From the NCBI RefSeq assembly GCF_031846185.1, contig NZ_JAVRIF010000001.1, forward strand, positions 310,001 through 374,000: a DNA stretch of 64,000 nucleotides, read 5' to 3'. The stretch is from Thalassotalea_H castellviae (GTDB lineage Bacteria; Pseudomonadota; Gammaproteobacteria; Enterobacterales; Alteromonadaceae). Shown here piece by piece: positions 26,786 to 35,237 of this stretch. The notes under the pieces were generated by a model, which was given only the letters and a program-made list of their open reading frames with translations, was not told the origin of the DNA and ran no database searches. The translations under genes were made by a program, and so were the position numbers. How positions within the stretch are numbered: the first letter of the stretch is position 1; each line of letters starts with the position of its first letter.

Positions 26786-27481
26786 ATGACTGAAGAAGTA
26801 AAACAATCACAGAATGCTAACGAGAAAGAAAAAACAGCCTATGCCATGCGTTTTAGAGGTTATTATCCTGTCGTAGTAGATGTTGAAACCGCAGGGTTTA
26901 ATGCTAACACCGACGCATTATTAGAAATTGCTGCAAGTACCTTACAGCTTGATGAAGAATCCGGTTTGTTTAGTTTAGATGAAACTATTCACTTTAATAT
27001 AGAGCCATTTGAAGGGGCAAATTTAGAGCCTGCAGCGCTAGAATTTACCGGTATTGATCCTACGAATCCGCTTCGTGGCGCCGTCAGTGAAGAAGTAGCC
27101 TTGAAAGCAATTTTTAAGCTTATACGTAAAAAAATGAAAGCAGCCGGTTGCCAACGTGCAATAATGGTAGCCCATAATGCTGCCTTTGACCTTGGTTTTG
27201 TTAATGCTGCAACTGAGCGATGTAGCATAAAACGATCACCTTTCCATCCTTTCGTGAGTTTTGATACAACAACCCTTTCTGGACTTGCCTTGGGGCAAAC
27301 TGTACTAGCAAAAGCCTGTAAAACAGCAAAAATTGATTTTGATAATAAAGAAGCGCATTCAGCATTATATGACACAGAAAAAACCGCTGAATTATTTTGT
27401 TATATCGTCAACAAATGGCAAGCATTGGGCGGCTGGCCACTTAATAGTGATCATGCAGAAGTAGAAAATTCTGAAGGATAG
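26786..27481 (+). CDS. rnt: Ribonuclease T
   Basis: A 231-residue DEDDh exoribonuclease. Exo I is VVVDVETAGFN (D32, E34), Exo II contains MVAHNAAFDLGFVN, and Exo III is HSALYDTEKTAELF. It trims the 3' ends of tRNAs and other stable RNAs and takes part in tRNA end turnover. The N-terminal extension of about 20 charged residues is slightly longer than in E. coli. It is divergent from motY and monocistronic. Confidence 0.93.
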   Translation: MTEEVKQSQNANEKEKTAYAMRFRGYYPVVVDVETAGFNANTDALLEIAASTLQLDEESGLFSLDETIHFNIEPFEGANLEPAALEFTGIDPTNPLRGAVSEEVALKAIFKLIRKKMKAAGCQRAIMVAHNAAFDLGFVNAATERCSIKRSPFHPFVSFDTTTLSGLALGQTVLAKACKTAKIDFDNKEAHSALYDTEKTAELFCYIVNKWQALGGWPLNSDHAEVENSEG

Positions 27482-27540
27482 CGAAGCTTATAAACTCACG
27501 ATTAAAATCACCTTTTACTATGTTAATTTCCAACATTAAT

Positions 27541-27915
27541 TCAAAATAAAGAAGGTGATTTAGTACGGTTATTTTTTCGGCAAAGTAAGTTTCTTAACGC
27601 TAAAATCAATAAAGTGAATGCAGCAAATTGATAAAATGGATTTACTGTACTCATTAACACAAAGATACCTATTGCTGCATAAGTGTATGGCAAATATTCA
27701 TAAATTAGTTCAGGAAAAAGATATTGAATTGAGTTAGCCTTGTGCTTATCTAACCGTCGGTGTGCCGAGCGAGAAACTAACACTATACAGGCAACAGCAT
27801 AAAAAATTCCCGCCGAAAAAATCAAGGCCCATTCGTCACCAAGCACCAGCAAACCACCACTGGCTAAAAAATACAGGTAAGGTAAATTTTCATAGACTAA
27901 TTTTGGTAACACCAT
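27541..27915 (-). CDS. Small membrane protein with internal duplication
   Basis: A 124-residue protein with four hydrophobic segments arranged as two similar halves. Residues about 4-24 (PKLVYENLPYLYFLASGGLL) and about 68-88 (PELIYEYLPYTYAAIGIFVL) align clearly, separated by a basic loop (RSAHRRLDKHK). I do not recognise the family. It has a Shine-Dalgarno GGAG just before its ATG and stands alone between rnt and the SUKH-like gene. Function is unknown. Confidence 0.65.
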   Translation of the reverse strand: MVLPKLVYENLPYLYFLASGGLLVLGDEWALIFSAGIFYAVACIVLVSRSAHRRLDKHKANSIQYLFPELIYEYLPYTYAAIGIFVLMSTVNPFYQFAAFTLLILALRNLLCRKNNRTKSPSLF

Positions 27916-28011
27916 GATATTTCTCTCCTTGTAATATATTATTAGTGTAGCGTTAAATACCAGAATCGCTAATGATATCTATTATTCTGCTTTCCGTTAT
28001 AAGCAACTTTT

Positions 28012-28533
28012 TTAGACATTTTCATCTTGTAGCCATTCCACGTAACTAATAAAAAAACCTTGCCAAAAGTCCGTATTTTCACTGATATGTGCCAATTGCT
28101 TTCCGAACATTTCCAATTTTTCTAAATCAAAAATCGCCGTACTATCTGGAACAAATTTAGGCTCATCTTGTTCGGTAAAATGAAAAAGTAAATCAATACA
28201 TTCAACAAATCCAGCTAATGATGTAGCAACAAGAGTTGTCTGCCATTGGTGTGTTGTTTCGTTAAAAATTGCCGTATATACGGGGAGTTGAGTATTATTT
28301 ATCTCCACATAATAAGGATCGCCTAACTCAGTATCTTTCGCGATCACCAACCAATGTCGTTGCCAACTGCCCGGTTGATTACTAGCGATATTTGCTCCGT
28401 TTTTATCAATAGAATAACCAATTTGTGCCTTTTTAATCGCACGCTCTTCAGTGATAAGTTTAATACCTTGTGGACCTAAATAAGCTTCAGGTTGCGCTGA
28501 ATTTAATAACGAGACTATTTCAGTTGTATCCAT
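28012..28533 (-). CDS. SMI1/KNR4 (SUKH)-like protein
   Basis: A 173-residue cytoplasmic protein without signal or membrane segments. The central block (WLVIAKDTELGDPYYVEINN, then LPVYTAIFNE and TTLVATSLAGFVECI) resembles SUKH-superfamily proteins (SMI1/KNR4). Those are often immunity proteins of toxin systems but also occur as stand-alone cytosolic proteins. No toxin gene lies next to it. It sits downstream of gltX, from which it is separated by the gltX terminator. Family assignment is by eye. Confidence 0.6.
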   Translation of the reverse strand: MDTTEIVSLLNSAQPEAYLGPQGIKLITEERAIKKAQIGYSIDKNGANIASNQPGSWQRHWLVIAKDTELGDPYYVEINNTQLPVYTAIFNETTHQWQTTLVATSLAGFVECIDLLFHFTEQDEPKFVPDSTAIFDLEKLEMFGKQLAHISENTDFWQGFFISYVEWLQDENV

Positions 28534-28576
28534 TTTTTAACTCTTAGGTCCATTCATTATTAGTCATTTAGCTAGA

Positions 28577-28620
28577 TAAAAAAACAAAAGCCAATGTCTC
28601 AAAAAGATCATTGGCTTTGG
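28577..28620 (-). terminator. Terminator after gltX
   Basis: The minus strand has AAAGCCAATG and CATTGGCTTT around a 12-nt loop, followed by TTGTTTTTTT, just past the gltX stop. Confidence 0.85.
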
Positions 28621-28636
28621 CTCATTGCTTCATTGG

Positions 28637-30049
28637 TTAACTATTAGCAATTCGTGCTTCAACTACTGCTAACGCTTGGTCGATTCTGGCAACGACTTTG
28701 TGTTGATCAAGCAAAGCTAACGTTATATCTAAGGATGGTGAATTTCCGCCACCTGTTGCCGCAACACGCAATGGCATACCTACTTTACCCATACCAACTT
28801 CTAATTCAGCAGCGGTATCATTAATCGCAGCATGAATAAGCTCTGGCGACCACGTAGTTAACTCGGCTAATTTCTGTTTCACTAAAATTAATGGCTCTTT
28901 GACTACTGGACGTAAGTGTTTTTTAACAGCTGTAGCATCTAACTCTGTAAAGTCTTCATAAAAATAACGAGAAATTTCAGCCATTTCTTTTAAGGTTTTG
29001 ACTCGATCAGCTTGGACTTTTACGATTTCTTCTAAGGCTGGGCCATTATCCGTGTTGATCCCCTGCTCAGCCATATGCCAAGCGAGATGTTTAGCCACAT
29101 ATTCTGGAGCCAAGGTTTTCATGTAATGTTGGTTGACCCAAATAAGCTTGTCGGTATTAAAGCCTGACGGTGCGCGATTACAATCTTTCAGGTCGAATAA
29201 CTCGATCATTTCTTCACGAGAAAATATTTCTTGGTCGCCATGTGACCAACCTAAACGCACTAAATAGTTTAATAATGCTTCAGGTAAGTAACCGTCATCT
29301 CGATATTGCATAACACTTACCGCACCATGACGTTTAGATAATCGTTTACCGTCATCCCCCAAAATCATCGGAATATGTGCATATTCAGGAATTTCTGCAC
29401 CCAGTGCTTTTAAAATATTAATTTGTTTAGGGGTATTACTAATATGATCGTCACCTCGCACAACATGCGAGACTTTCATATCCCAATCATCTACCACCAC
29501 GGTTAAGTTATAAGTAGGTGTACCGTCGGTACGCGCAAGAATTAAGTCATCTAATTGCTCATTGCTAATCGTGATATCGCCTTTGACCATATCTTTAATA
29601 ACCACATCACCGTCTAATGGGTTTTTAAAACGAATAACATAAGGTTGATCTTCAGGGTGATCAGTGCGGTCACGCCACATACCGTTGTATTTTTCAATTT
29701 CGCCTTTTGCCTTTGCTTCTTCACGCATGGCATCAACTTCTTCCGCGGTACAATAACAACGATACGCATGACCAGTCGCTAATAATTGCTCAATAACTTC
29801 TTTGTAGCGATCAAAACGTTTAGTTTGAAAAAACGGGCCTTGTGTCCATGCTAAGTTTAACCAGTTCATACCATCCATAATGGCATCTACCGACGCTTGG
29901 GTTGAACGCTCTAGATCAGTGTCTTCAATGCGAAGAATAAAGTCACCGCCATTTTTCTTTGCATATAACCAACTATAAAGTGCGGTACGCGCACCACCAA
30001 CATGAAGGTATCCCGTAGGGCTTGGTGCAAATCGAGTTGTTAAGCTCAT
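28637..30049 (-). CDS. gltX: Glutamyl-tRNA synthetase
   Basis: A 470-residue class I synthetase that charges tRNA-Glu with glutamate. It has the HIGH-type motif SPTGYLHVGGARTA near the start, the KMSKS-type motif KRLSKRHGAV (about 238-247), and the C-terminal anticodon-binding helical domain. Length matches bacterial GluRS. It is monocistronic, ends at a hairpin terminator and is divergent from the tRNA-Val array. Confidence 0.96.
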   Translation of the reverse strand: MSLTTRFAPSPTGYLHVGGARTALYSWLYAKKNGGDFILRIEDTDLERSTQASVDAIMDGMNWLNLAWTQGPFFQTKRFDRYKEVIEQLLATGHAYRCYCTAEEVDAMREEAKAKGEIEKYNGMWRDRTDHPEDQPYVIRFKNPLDGDVVIKDMVKGDITISNEQLDDLILARTDGTPTYNLTVVVDDWDMKVSHVVRGDDHISNTPKQINILKALGAEIPEYAHIPMILGDDGKRLSKRHGAVSVMQYRDDGYLPEALLNYLVRLGWSHGDQEIFSREEMIELFDLKDCNRAPSGFNTDKLIWVNQHYMKTLAPEYVAKHLAWHMAEQGINTDNGPALEEIVKVQADRVKTLKEMAEISRYFYEDFTELDATAVKKHLRPVVKEPLILVKQKLAELTTWSPELIHAAINDTAAELEVGMGKVGMPLRVAATGGGNSPSLDITLALLDQHKVVARIDQALAVVEARIANS

Positions 30050-30260
30050 AAAAGTCTCACTATTATATTCAGACTAAGGAGTTGCCAAAGTCGTAAAATG
30101 ATGTCTATAAAAATTGGCGACATTTTAACAGGCAATGAAACTGAATACATCTATTGTCTAAAACAAACCAACAAAAAGAATACAAAACAATCAAGCTGTT
30201 GATAATTGCAGCAGTTAAAATAAATTAATCAAAAAAAGCTAAAAAATGCTTTAGTTTTAG

Positions 30261-30296
30261 TTGACAGCCTTTACGATCTCCCTATAATACGCCCCC
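30261..30296 (+). promoter_or_regulatory. Sigma70 promoter of the tRNA-Val array
   Basis: Consensus TTGACA (30261-30266) and TATAAT (30283-30288) with a 16-bp spacer, followed by a GC-rich discriminator (ACGCCCCC) typical of stringently controlled tRNA operons. Confidence 0.92.
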
Positions 30297-30304
30297 ACAG
30301 AGAT

Positions 30305-30380
30305 GGACGATTAGCTCAGTTGGGAGAGCACCGCCCTTACAAGGCGGGGGTCACTGGTTCAAGCCCAGTATCGTCCACCA
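30305..30380 (+). tRNA. tRNA-Val (anticodon TAC)
   Basis: A 76-nt tRNA with acceptor stem GGACGAT/ATCGTCC, D arm GCTC/GAGC, anticodon arm CCGCC-CTTACAA-GGCGG with TAC, T arm CTGG-TTCAAGC-CCAG, and encoded CCA. Confidence 0.97.
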
Positions 30381-30415
30381 ATTCTGTTTACAGAATATCT
30401 CTTGATAAAATGATT

Positions 30416-30491
30416 GGACGATTAGCTCAGTTGGGAGAGCACCGCCCTTACAAGGCGGGGGTCACTGGTTCAAGCCCAGTATCGTCCACCA
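30416..30491 (+). tRNA. tRNA-Val (anticodon TAC)
   Basis: Second intact 76-nt copy, identical to the first, after a 35-nt spacer. Confidence 0.97.
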
Positions 30492-30522
30492 ATCATTTTA
30501 TCCCTGATTCATATATCTATAT

Positions 30523-30598
30523 GGACGATTAGCTCAGTTGGGAGAGCACCGCCCTTACAAGGCGGGGGTCACTGGTTCAAGCCCAGTATCGTCCACCA
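30523..30598 (+). tRNA. tRNA-Val (anticodon TAC)
   Basis: Third intact 76-nt copy, identical to the first two. Confidence 0.97.
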
Positions 30599-30632
30599 CT
30601 CATTTCTATACCTGATTTATATCACTGATATA

Positions 30633-30716
30633 TGACAATTAGCTCAGTTATGAGAGCACCTTCTACTTATTACCACCCGCGCCGAATCACTAGTTCAAGC
30701 CCAGTATCGTCCACCA
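30633..30716 (+). pseudogene. tRNA-Val-like element lacking the anticodon arm, copy 1
   Basis: An 84-nt element with the tRNA-Val D arm, T arm (one change in the T arm) and ATCGTCCACCA 3' end. The 5' acceptor strand is changed to TGACAAT, which breaks pairing. The anticodon stem-loop is replaced by an unrelated segment starting CTTCTACTTATTACC. Confidence 0.8.
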
Positions 30717-30751
30717 CTCATTTTATGCCCGAAATTTATATCACTGATATA

Positions 30752-30835
30752 TGACAATTAGCTCAGTTAGGAGAGCACCTTCTACTCTTTACCACCCGCG
30801 CCGAGTCACTGGTTCAAGCCCAGTATCGTCCACCA
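30752..30835 (+). pseudogene. tRNA-Val-like element lacking the anticodon arm, copy 2
   Basis: 84 nt, with the same replaced anticodon region and the same TGACAAT 5' end. T arm and CCA end are intact. Confidence 0.8.
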
Positions 30836-30876
30836 CTCATTTTATGCCCGAAATTCATATCATATCAGATATATAT

Positions 30877-30960
30877 GGACGATTAGCTCAGTTGGGAGAG
30901 CACCTTCTACTTTTTAACACCCGCGCCGAATCACTGGTTCAAGCCCAGTATCGTCCACCA
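30877..30960 (+). pseudogene. tRNA-Val-like element lacking the anticodon arm, copy 3
   Basis: 84 nt. This copy keeps a perfect acceptor stem (GGACGAT/ATCGTCC), the D arm, the T arm and CCA. Between D and T arms the anticodon stem-loop is replaced by CTTCTACTTTTTAACACCCG and following bases, with no stem that I can find. Confidence 0.8.
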
Positions 30961-30995
30961 CTCATTTTATGCCCGAAATTCATATCACTGATATA

Positions 30996-31071
30996 TGACA
31001 ATTAGCTCAGTTGGGAGAGCACCTTCTACTTTTTACCACCCGCGCCGAATCACTGGTTCAAGCCCTGTATT
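30996..31071 (+). pseudogene. tRNA-Val-like element lacking the anticodon arm, copy 4 (3' end lost)
   Basis: It has the same replaced anticodon region and a TGACAAT 5' end. The T arm is damaged on its 3' side (GCCCTGTATTGAC) and there is no CCA. It is the last and most decayed unit of the array. Confidence 0.75.
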
Positions 31072-31138
31072 GACTAACTATCTAATTTAGTTGAGTTGTT
31101 TGAAAACTCGGCCTTAGAGTATATACCTTGATATTTGC

Positions 31139-32353
31139 TTAACTAATGATGCCGTCCTGATAAAGTTGGTTAATTTGCGCTTTGCTATAATTTAACTTAT
31201 TCGATAAAACAACAAAGGTATGCTGTCCTAAATCAGGAGAAGCGCTATGATATTGTAATGGCGTTTGGGAAAGGTTAATCGGAGAAGCAATCGTATCGAC
31301 TTCTTCCCCATGTTGATTTGTGACTTTTCTGATCATTTCTCTATGTTTAATTTGTGGATGTTCAAATACATCTTGCAAGGTATTTACAGGTCCACAAGGT
31401 ACGGCAATACTCTCAAGTTGATTAAGCCACCATTGACTTTTATGAGAGGCAAGTATATTCGCTAAAATAGGGATTAAGCTTTCACGATTGTTTACTCGTT
31501 GCTCATTAGTAGCAAATCTAGGGTCCTGTGCCAAAGTAGCACATTGAGCTAGCTGGCAAAATTTCACAAATTGTTCATCATTACCTACCGCTAAAATAAT
31601 ACTTCCATCAAGAGTCGTAAAAGTTTGATAAGGCACAATATTAGGATGCTCATTGCCATATCTTGGTGGATTAGTCCCGGTAGCTAGATAGTTCATTCCT
31701 TGATTCGCTAAAGTGGCAACTTGTACATCAAGTAAAGCAATATCAACGTGCTGACCTTCATTCGATTGATGTCGCGCCATTAATGCAGCTAAAATGGCAT
31801 TACTACAGTATAATCCCGTCATAATATCAACCAATGCAACACCAACCTTCATCGGCATGCCATCAGGCTCCCCCGTTAAACTCATCAAGCCACCTTCTCC
31901 TTGGATCATGCCATCATAACCGGCTTTCTCTGCACTGGGACCGTTTTGACCAAACCCTGTAATAGAGCAATACACTAATCGGGGATTAATTGCTTTAACA
32001 CTTTGATAATCAAGTCCATATTTTGCGAGGCCACCCACTTTATAGTTTTCAATCAGTACATCCGCCTGAGCGATTAACGCCTTAATAATTTTTTGACCTT
32101 CTTCGTTTGTGATATCAATGGCAATGGATTGTTTATTTCGATTTGCACAATGAAAATACGCCGCTTGTGGAGGTTGTTCTTGAGTTGCAGGTTTAATAAA
32201 TGGGGGGCCCCAATAACGGGTATCATCACCTTTTTCAGGTCGCTCTATTTTTATCACTTCAGCTCCCATATCAGCCAACATTTGTGAAGCCCATGGCCCC
32301 GCCAATATACGACTTAAATCAACCACTGTAATATTTTCTAATGAACTACTCAT
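31139..32353 (-). CDS. CaiB/BaiF family CoA-transferase
   Basis: A 404-residue class III CoA-transferase. The N-terminal signature is VVDLSRILAGPWASQMLADM, followed by GAEVIKIERPEKGDDTRYWG. The catalytic Asp is in KVGVALVDIMTGLYC. These enzymes move CoA between carboxylic acids such as formyl, succinyl, carnitine or aromatic acids. No partner genes reveal the substrate. It is monocistronic, lies beyond the tRNA-Val array and shares a 462-bp upstream region with the divergent serine hydrolase gene. Confidence 0.88.
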   Translation of the reverse strand: MSSSLENITVVDLSRILAGPWASQMLADMGAEVIKIERPEKGDDTRYWGPPFIKPATQEQPPQAAYFHCANRNKQSIAIDITNEEGQKIIKALIAQADVLIENYKVGGLAKYGLDYQSVKAINPRLVYCSITGFGQNGPSAEKAGYDGMIQGEGGLMSLTGEPDGMPMKVGVALVDIMTGLYCSNAILAALMARHQSNEGQHVDIALLDVQVATLANQGMNYLATGTNPPRYGNEHPNIVPYQTFTTLDGSIILAVGNDEQFVKFCQLAQCATLAQDPRFATNEQRVNNRESLIPILANILASHKSQWWLNQLESIAVPCGPVNTLQDVFEHPQIKHREMIRKVTNQHGEEVDTIASPINLSQTPLQYHSASPDLGQHTFVVLSNKLNYSKAQINQLYQDGIIS

Positions 32354-32554
32354 AAAACGATCCTAGATAGACAAGATAAGCTGAGCTTATAGCCTGCCCA
32401 ATAAAACATATTTTGAGTAAATTGTCGTGGTTTAAAAGTGTTATCCCATTGTAAATGCGTTATTATTTTTGATTGGTTTCAGTCTCGGTTAGTTCAACGC
32501 TTTCTCATTTATGGCTGCTTTACGAGCAAAAAACACATAATAAATAACCTACTT

Positions 32555-32587
32555 ATGGATCCATATTTTAAAAATAACTGGCACCAA
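32555..32587 (+). promoter_or_regulatory. Candidate MocR operator pair, distal, upstream of serine hydrolase 1
   Basis: Half-sites ATGGATCCAT (32555-32564) and CTGGCACCAA (32578-32587) start exactly 23 bp apart. They match the repeat found at the other promoters of this cluster. The first half-site deviates at position 1. Confidence 0.55.
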
Positions 32588-32646
32588 CCTTTAAACTATT
32601 AAAAGTAAGAATTTAACCACCTGATAGATTAGTAAAATAAATGAAT

Positions 32647-32679
32647 CTGGTACCATCCACTCTTGTTAACTGGCACTGT
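32647..32679 (+). promoter_or_regulatory. Candidate MocR operator pair, proximal, upstream of serine hydrolase 1
   Basis: Half-sites CTGGTACCAT (32647-32656) and CTGGCACTGT (32670-32679), 23 bp apart start to start, ending 137 bp before the ATG. Together with the distal pair this gives two tandem operator pairs. Confidence 0.7.
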
Positions 32680-32815
32680 TAATTATTGTTCGACAAGGCT
32701 ATCTTCATCTATTAAGTTAAAGATAAGTAGCCCTAATCATAGTAATGAACCGACAACATACTTTTTTATAAAAACTGAATAACAATTTCCAGCTGTCAAT
32801 TTAGAGATCTAAACC

Positions 32816-34681
32816 ATGAAACCCCTTCATTACTTGCTATTTATATTAATAATTTGTATTGCTTACTCTTTAGACGCATCGCCTGTTTCACAACACAATC
32901 TTTGTCTTAATAATAACCAATCAAACAACGAAAATTGCATAGATTACCTTTCAAAATCAAGTTCTGATAAATCGAAAATGAACTGTCTTTATGATTGTTT
33001 ATCGGGTAATGGTGAAGTTGTGCGAGAAGGGTTAACCTTTGCTTATGCTATGGGAAAAACTCCAATATCGTTAATGAATTATCAACATTATCAACTTCCC
33101 AAAAATGCTGCAAACCCGAGGAATCAATTTCAGGGAATACTGACCTTACAAGATGACACTAACCAAGGAAAAATTATCGAGGTTGGAGGCAATAATAACT
33201 TATCAAACTATAAGCAGGCTAAGCATTTACCCAAATTTTCTTTTGAATTTGTACAACACGGAAGTCATATCATTCCAGTAACTCGCGGCTTAATTACTAC
33301 CAACCATGCTAATTGGGAATATATTTTAGCACCAGGTAGAGTTTGGCAAGAAAAATCGGATAATGGATACAGCCGCGTTTCTTTACCTTTTGCCTTACAA
33401 GAAAAAAATGCCAATTGTACGTGGAACGGTGTTCTGTCATTTTTATTTAAAGATCATGGCGAAGTGTCTGAAGTGTCATATCAAGTTGCCGCTGACACTT
33501 GTTTGTATTTAAAATTTAATATGTGGGGGCGATTAAAAGCGAATTACACACCAAAAACCATTGCAAATTCTGCTGTTATTCAACGTGATTACGAAGCAGA
33601 AGTAGCGCGAAGAATGCCAACTAGACCAATTAGCCAACTCGCCGAAGATTACCCATCTGCTGGCGTGAATATTGCCAATATCGGCAGCAATCAGGTAAAA
33701 CAGCACATGACTCTTTATGGTATCGCCTATAAAGGTGTTCATTATGTTGGTGGTTGTGATACACGTTATGGCGTTTACCCTTATTGCGACGTAATGGCGG
33801 TTCCCTCATATTCAACCTCGAAAACTACGTTTGGCGCGTATGGCTTAATGCGCATTGAACAACTATATAAAGGCAAGCAAAGTGAAATGTTTGTCAATCA
33901 ATGGCTAACAGATTGTAAGTCGTCTAATTGGAAAGATGTAACTGTTGAACATTTATTAGATATGAGTACGGGGAATTTTAACTCACCTAATAGTCATGTT
34001 GATGAATCATCCGAGAAAAAATTAAAAGAGTTTTTTGAAGTGAACACGCATCACGCTTTTGTTAATTTTGCCTGTAACTACCCACGAAAAGCAACGCCAG
34101 GTTCGACATTTGTTTATCACACATCAGACACTTATCTTTTAGGTTATGTCTTGAATGCCTTTTATCAAGACAAAACCTCAATGAGTAAAGATTTTTGGCG
34201 AGATGAAATGGTAGAAAAATTATGGAAGCCTTTGGGTCTAAGCCCGACGATGTACACGACAAAACGAAGTTATGATACGGTTCAACAACCCTTTACGGGA
34301 TATGGACTCACTTACCATAGGGATGATGTAATAAAACTGGCCGAGTTTTTAAATAACGATTTAGGGCAAATCAATGATGAACAAATGCTTGACCGTAAAA
34401 TGGTTAATGAATCTCTCAATTTAGAAAATGGTGGTTTAATCGCCGGCCGTCAGATAGACAAATACAACAATGGTCTTTGGTATTATGATATTAATGGCGA
34501 TAAATCTCATGATTTTGGTTGTTCGTCATCAACTTGGATCCCCTACATGTCAGGCTACGGTGGAATTTCTATAGTGCTTTTACCGAATAATATGACCTAT
34601 TACCACTTTAGCGATAATAATTCTTATAAATGGAGCAACAGTGCCTTTGAGCTTCATAAAATAAGCCCTCTTTGTCATTAA
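32816..34681 (+). CDS. Secreted serine hydrolase, beta-lactamase/class C-like (paralogue 1)
   Basis: A 621-residue exported protein with a signal peptide (about 1-22). A domain specific to this pair spans about 85-270 (LPKFSFEFVQHGSHIIPVTR, LAPGRVWQEKSDNGYSR, NCTWNGVLSFLF). A beta-lactamase/esterase-type serine hydrolase domain follows. The SxxK motif is S333-TS-K336 in PSYSTSKTTF and the second motif is the Tyr of FVYHTSDTY (Y434). The third motif position appears as SGYGG rather than KTG or HxG. Several Cys residues suggest disulphides. It likely cleaves an ester or amide outside the cytoplasm. Candidate MocR operators lie upstream, and its convergent neighbour is a larger paralogue. Confidence 0.8.
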   Translation: MKPLHYLLFILIICIAYSLDASPVSQHNLCLNNNQSNNENCIDYLSKSSSDKSKMNCLYDCLSGNGEVVREGLTFAYAMGKTPISLMNYQHYQLPKNAANPRNQFQGILTLQDDTNQGKIIEVGGNNNLSNYKQAKHLPKFSFEFVQHGSHIIPVTRGLITTNHANWEYILAPGRVWQEKSDNGYSRVSLPFALQEKNANCTWNGVLSFLFKDHGEVSEVSYQVAADTCLYLKFNMWGRLKANYTPKTIANSAVIQRDYEAEVARRMPTRPISQLAEDYPSAGVNIANIGSNQVKQHMTLYGIAYKGVHYVGGCDTRYGVYPYCDVMAVPSYSTSKTTFGAYGLMRIEQLYKGKQSEMFVNQWLTDCKSSNWKDVTVEHLLDMSTGNFNSPNSHVDESSEKKLKEFFEVNTHHAFVNFACNYPRKATPGSTFVYHTSDTYLLGYVLNAFYQDKTSMSKDFWRDEMVEKLWKPLGLSPTMYTTKRSYDTVQQPFTGYGLTYHRDDVIKLAEFLNNDLGQINDEQMLDRKMVNESLNLENGGLIAGRQIDKYNNGLWYYDINGDKSHDFGCSSSTWIPYMSGYGGISIVLLPNNMTYYHFSDNNSYKWSNSAFELHKISPLCH

Positions 34682-35237
34682 TACCGAATAAAAATTTATA
34701 TTGGAGAATAAAAACTAAAGGATGAAATCGCGAATTATCCATTTTAGGTAAACGAACTCACAAATTTTCAATCAGCAGTATTGCCGCACGATATATTTGT
34801 GCTTGTCCACCCGTGTCATTTTATTCTTTATTCGCGCAAATCTGTTCTTCAAAAAACAACCTGATGCAAACTTGTTCGCTATTTTTGAGTTAGAAATCCT
34901 TGGTTTTCTTTCACGCTTTATCAGTGATTCAACGGTCAAAAACTTGTTATTTTTTAACCAAAAGCATGGCATGAACAAGCAAAAAAACAAAGTAACAACT
35001 TGTTAACTCCCTTAGGAATTCGCTGATTACTCAGAAATAAACACACGGAGTGTTTTATCTATTATTGAGTTAAGAAGACATGAGTCACTAAATTGATTAC
35101 AAGATATTGTGATCTGGGCGGAGTAAAAAAAAGCTGAGTGATATTCACTCAGCTTTTTTGCTATCAAGCGACTAGCTTTTAAACGATTCTGTTAAGTGCT
35201 TAAAGCTTTTAACAAATGTTCGTTATACAAATGACAT
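34682..35237. other. Intergenic region between the convergent serine hydrolases
   Basis: 556 bp. It holds two overlapping small open frames on opposite strands (34797-35006 plus, 34772-34990 minus). Neither has a convincing Shine-Dalgarno sequence or known domain. The minus frame is rich in Lys and Arg (SLIKRERKPRISNSKIANKF) and could be a decayed gene fragment. The only clear element is the terminator at 35125-35160. Confidence 0.5.
35125..35160. terminator. Bidirectional terminator between serine hydrolase genes
   Basis: AAAAAAGCTGAGTG-ATATT-CACTCAGCTTTTTT is a long perfect hairpin with A and T flanks, nearer the minus-strand gene. Confidence 0.92.

Noticed and set aside
30305..31071. Small open frames (for example 30320-30532 and 30751-31005) across the tRNA-Val array
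   Set aside because: They are repeats of tRNA sequence read as protein and have no coding signal.
32578..32590. TGGCAC sequence resembling half of a sigma54 promoter
   Set aside because: The -12 element (TTGCA type) is not found at the right distance, and TGGCAC is better explained by the CTGGNNC repeat.
34772..35006. Two small overlapping frames between the serine hydrolases
   Set aside because: There is no ribosome site, recognised domain or homology visible. One may be a gene remnant, but I cannot support it as a gene.
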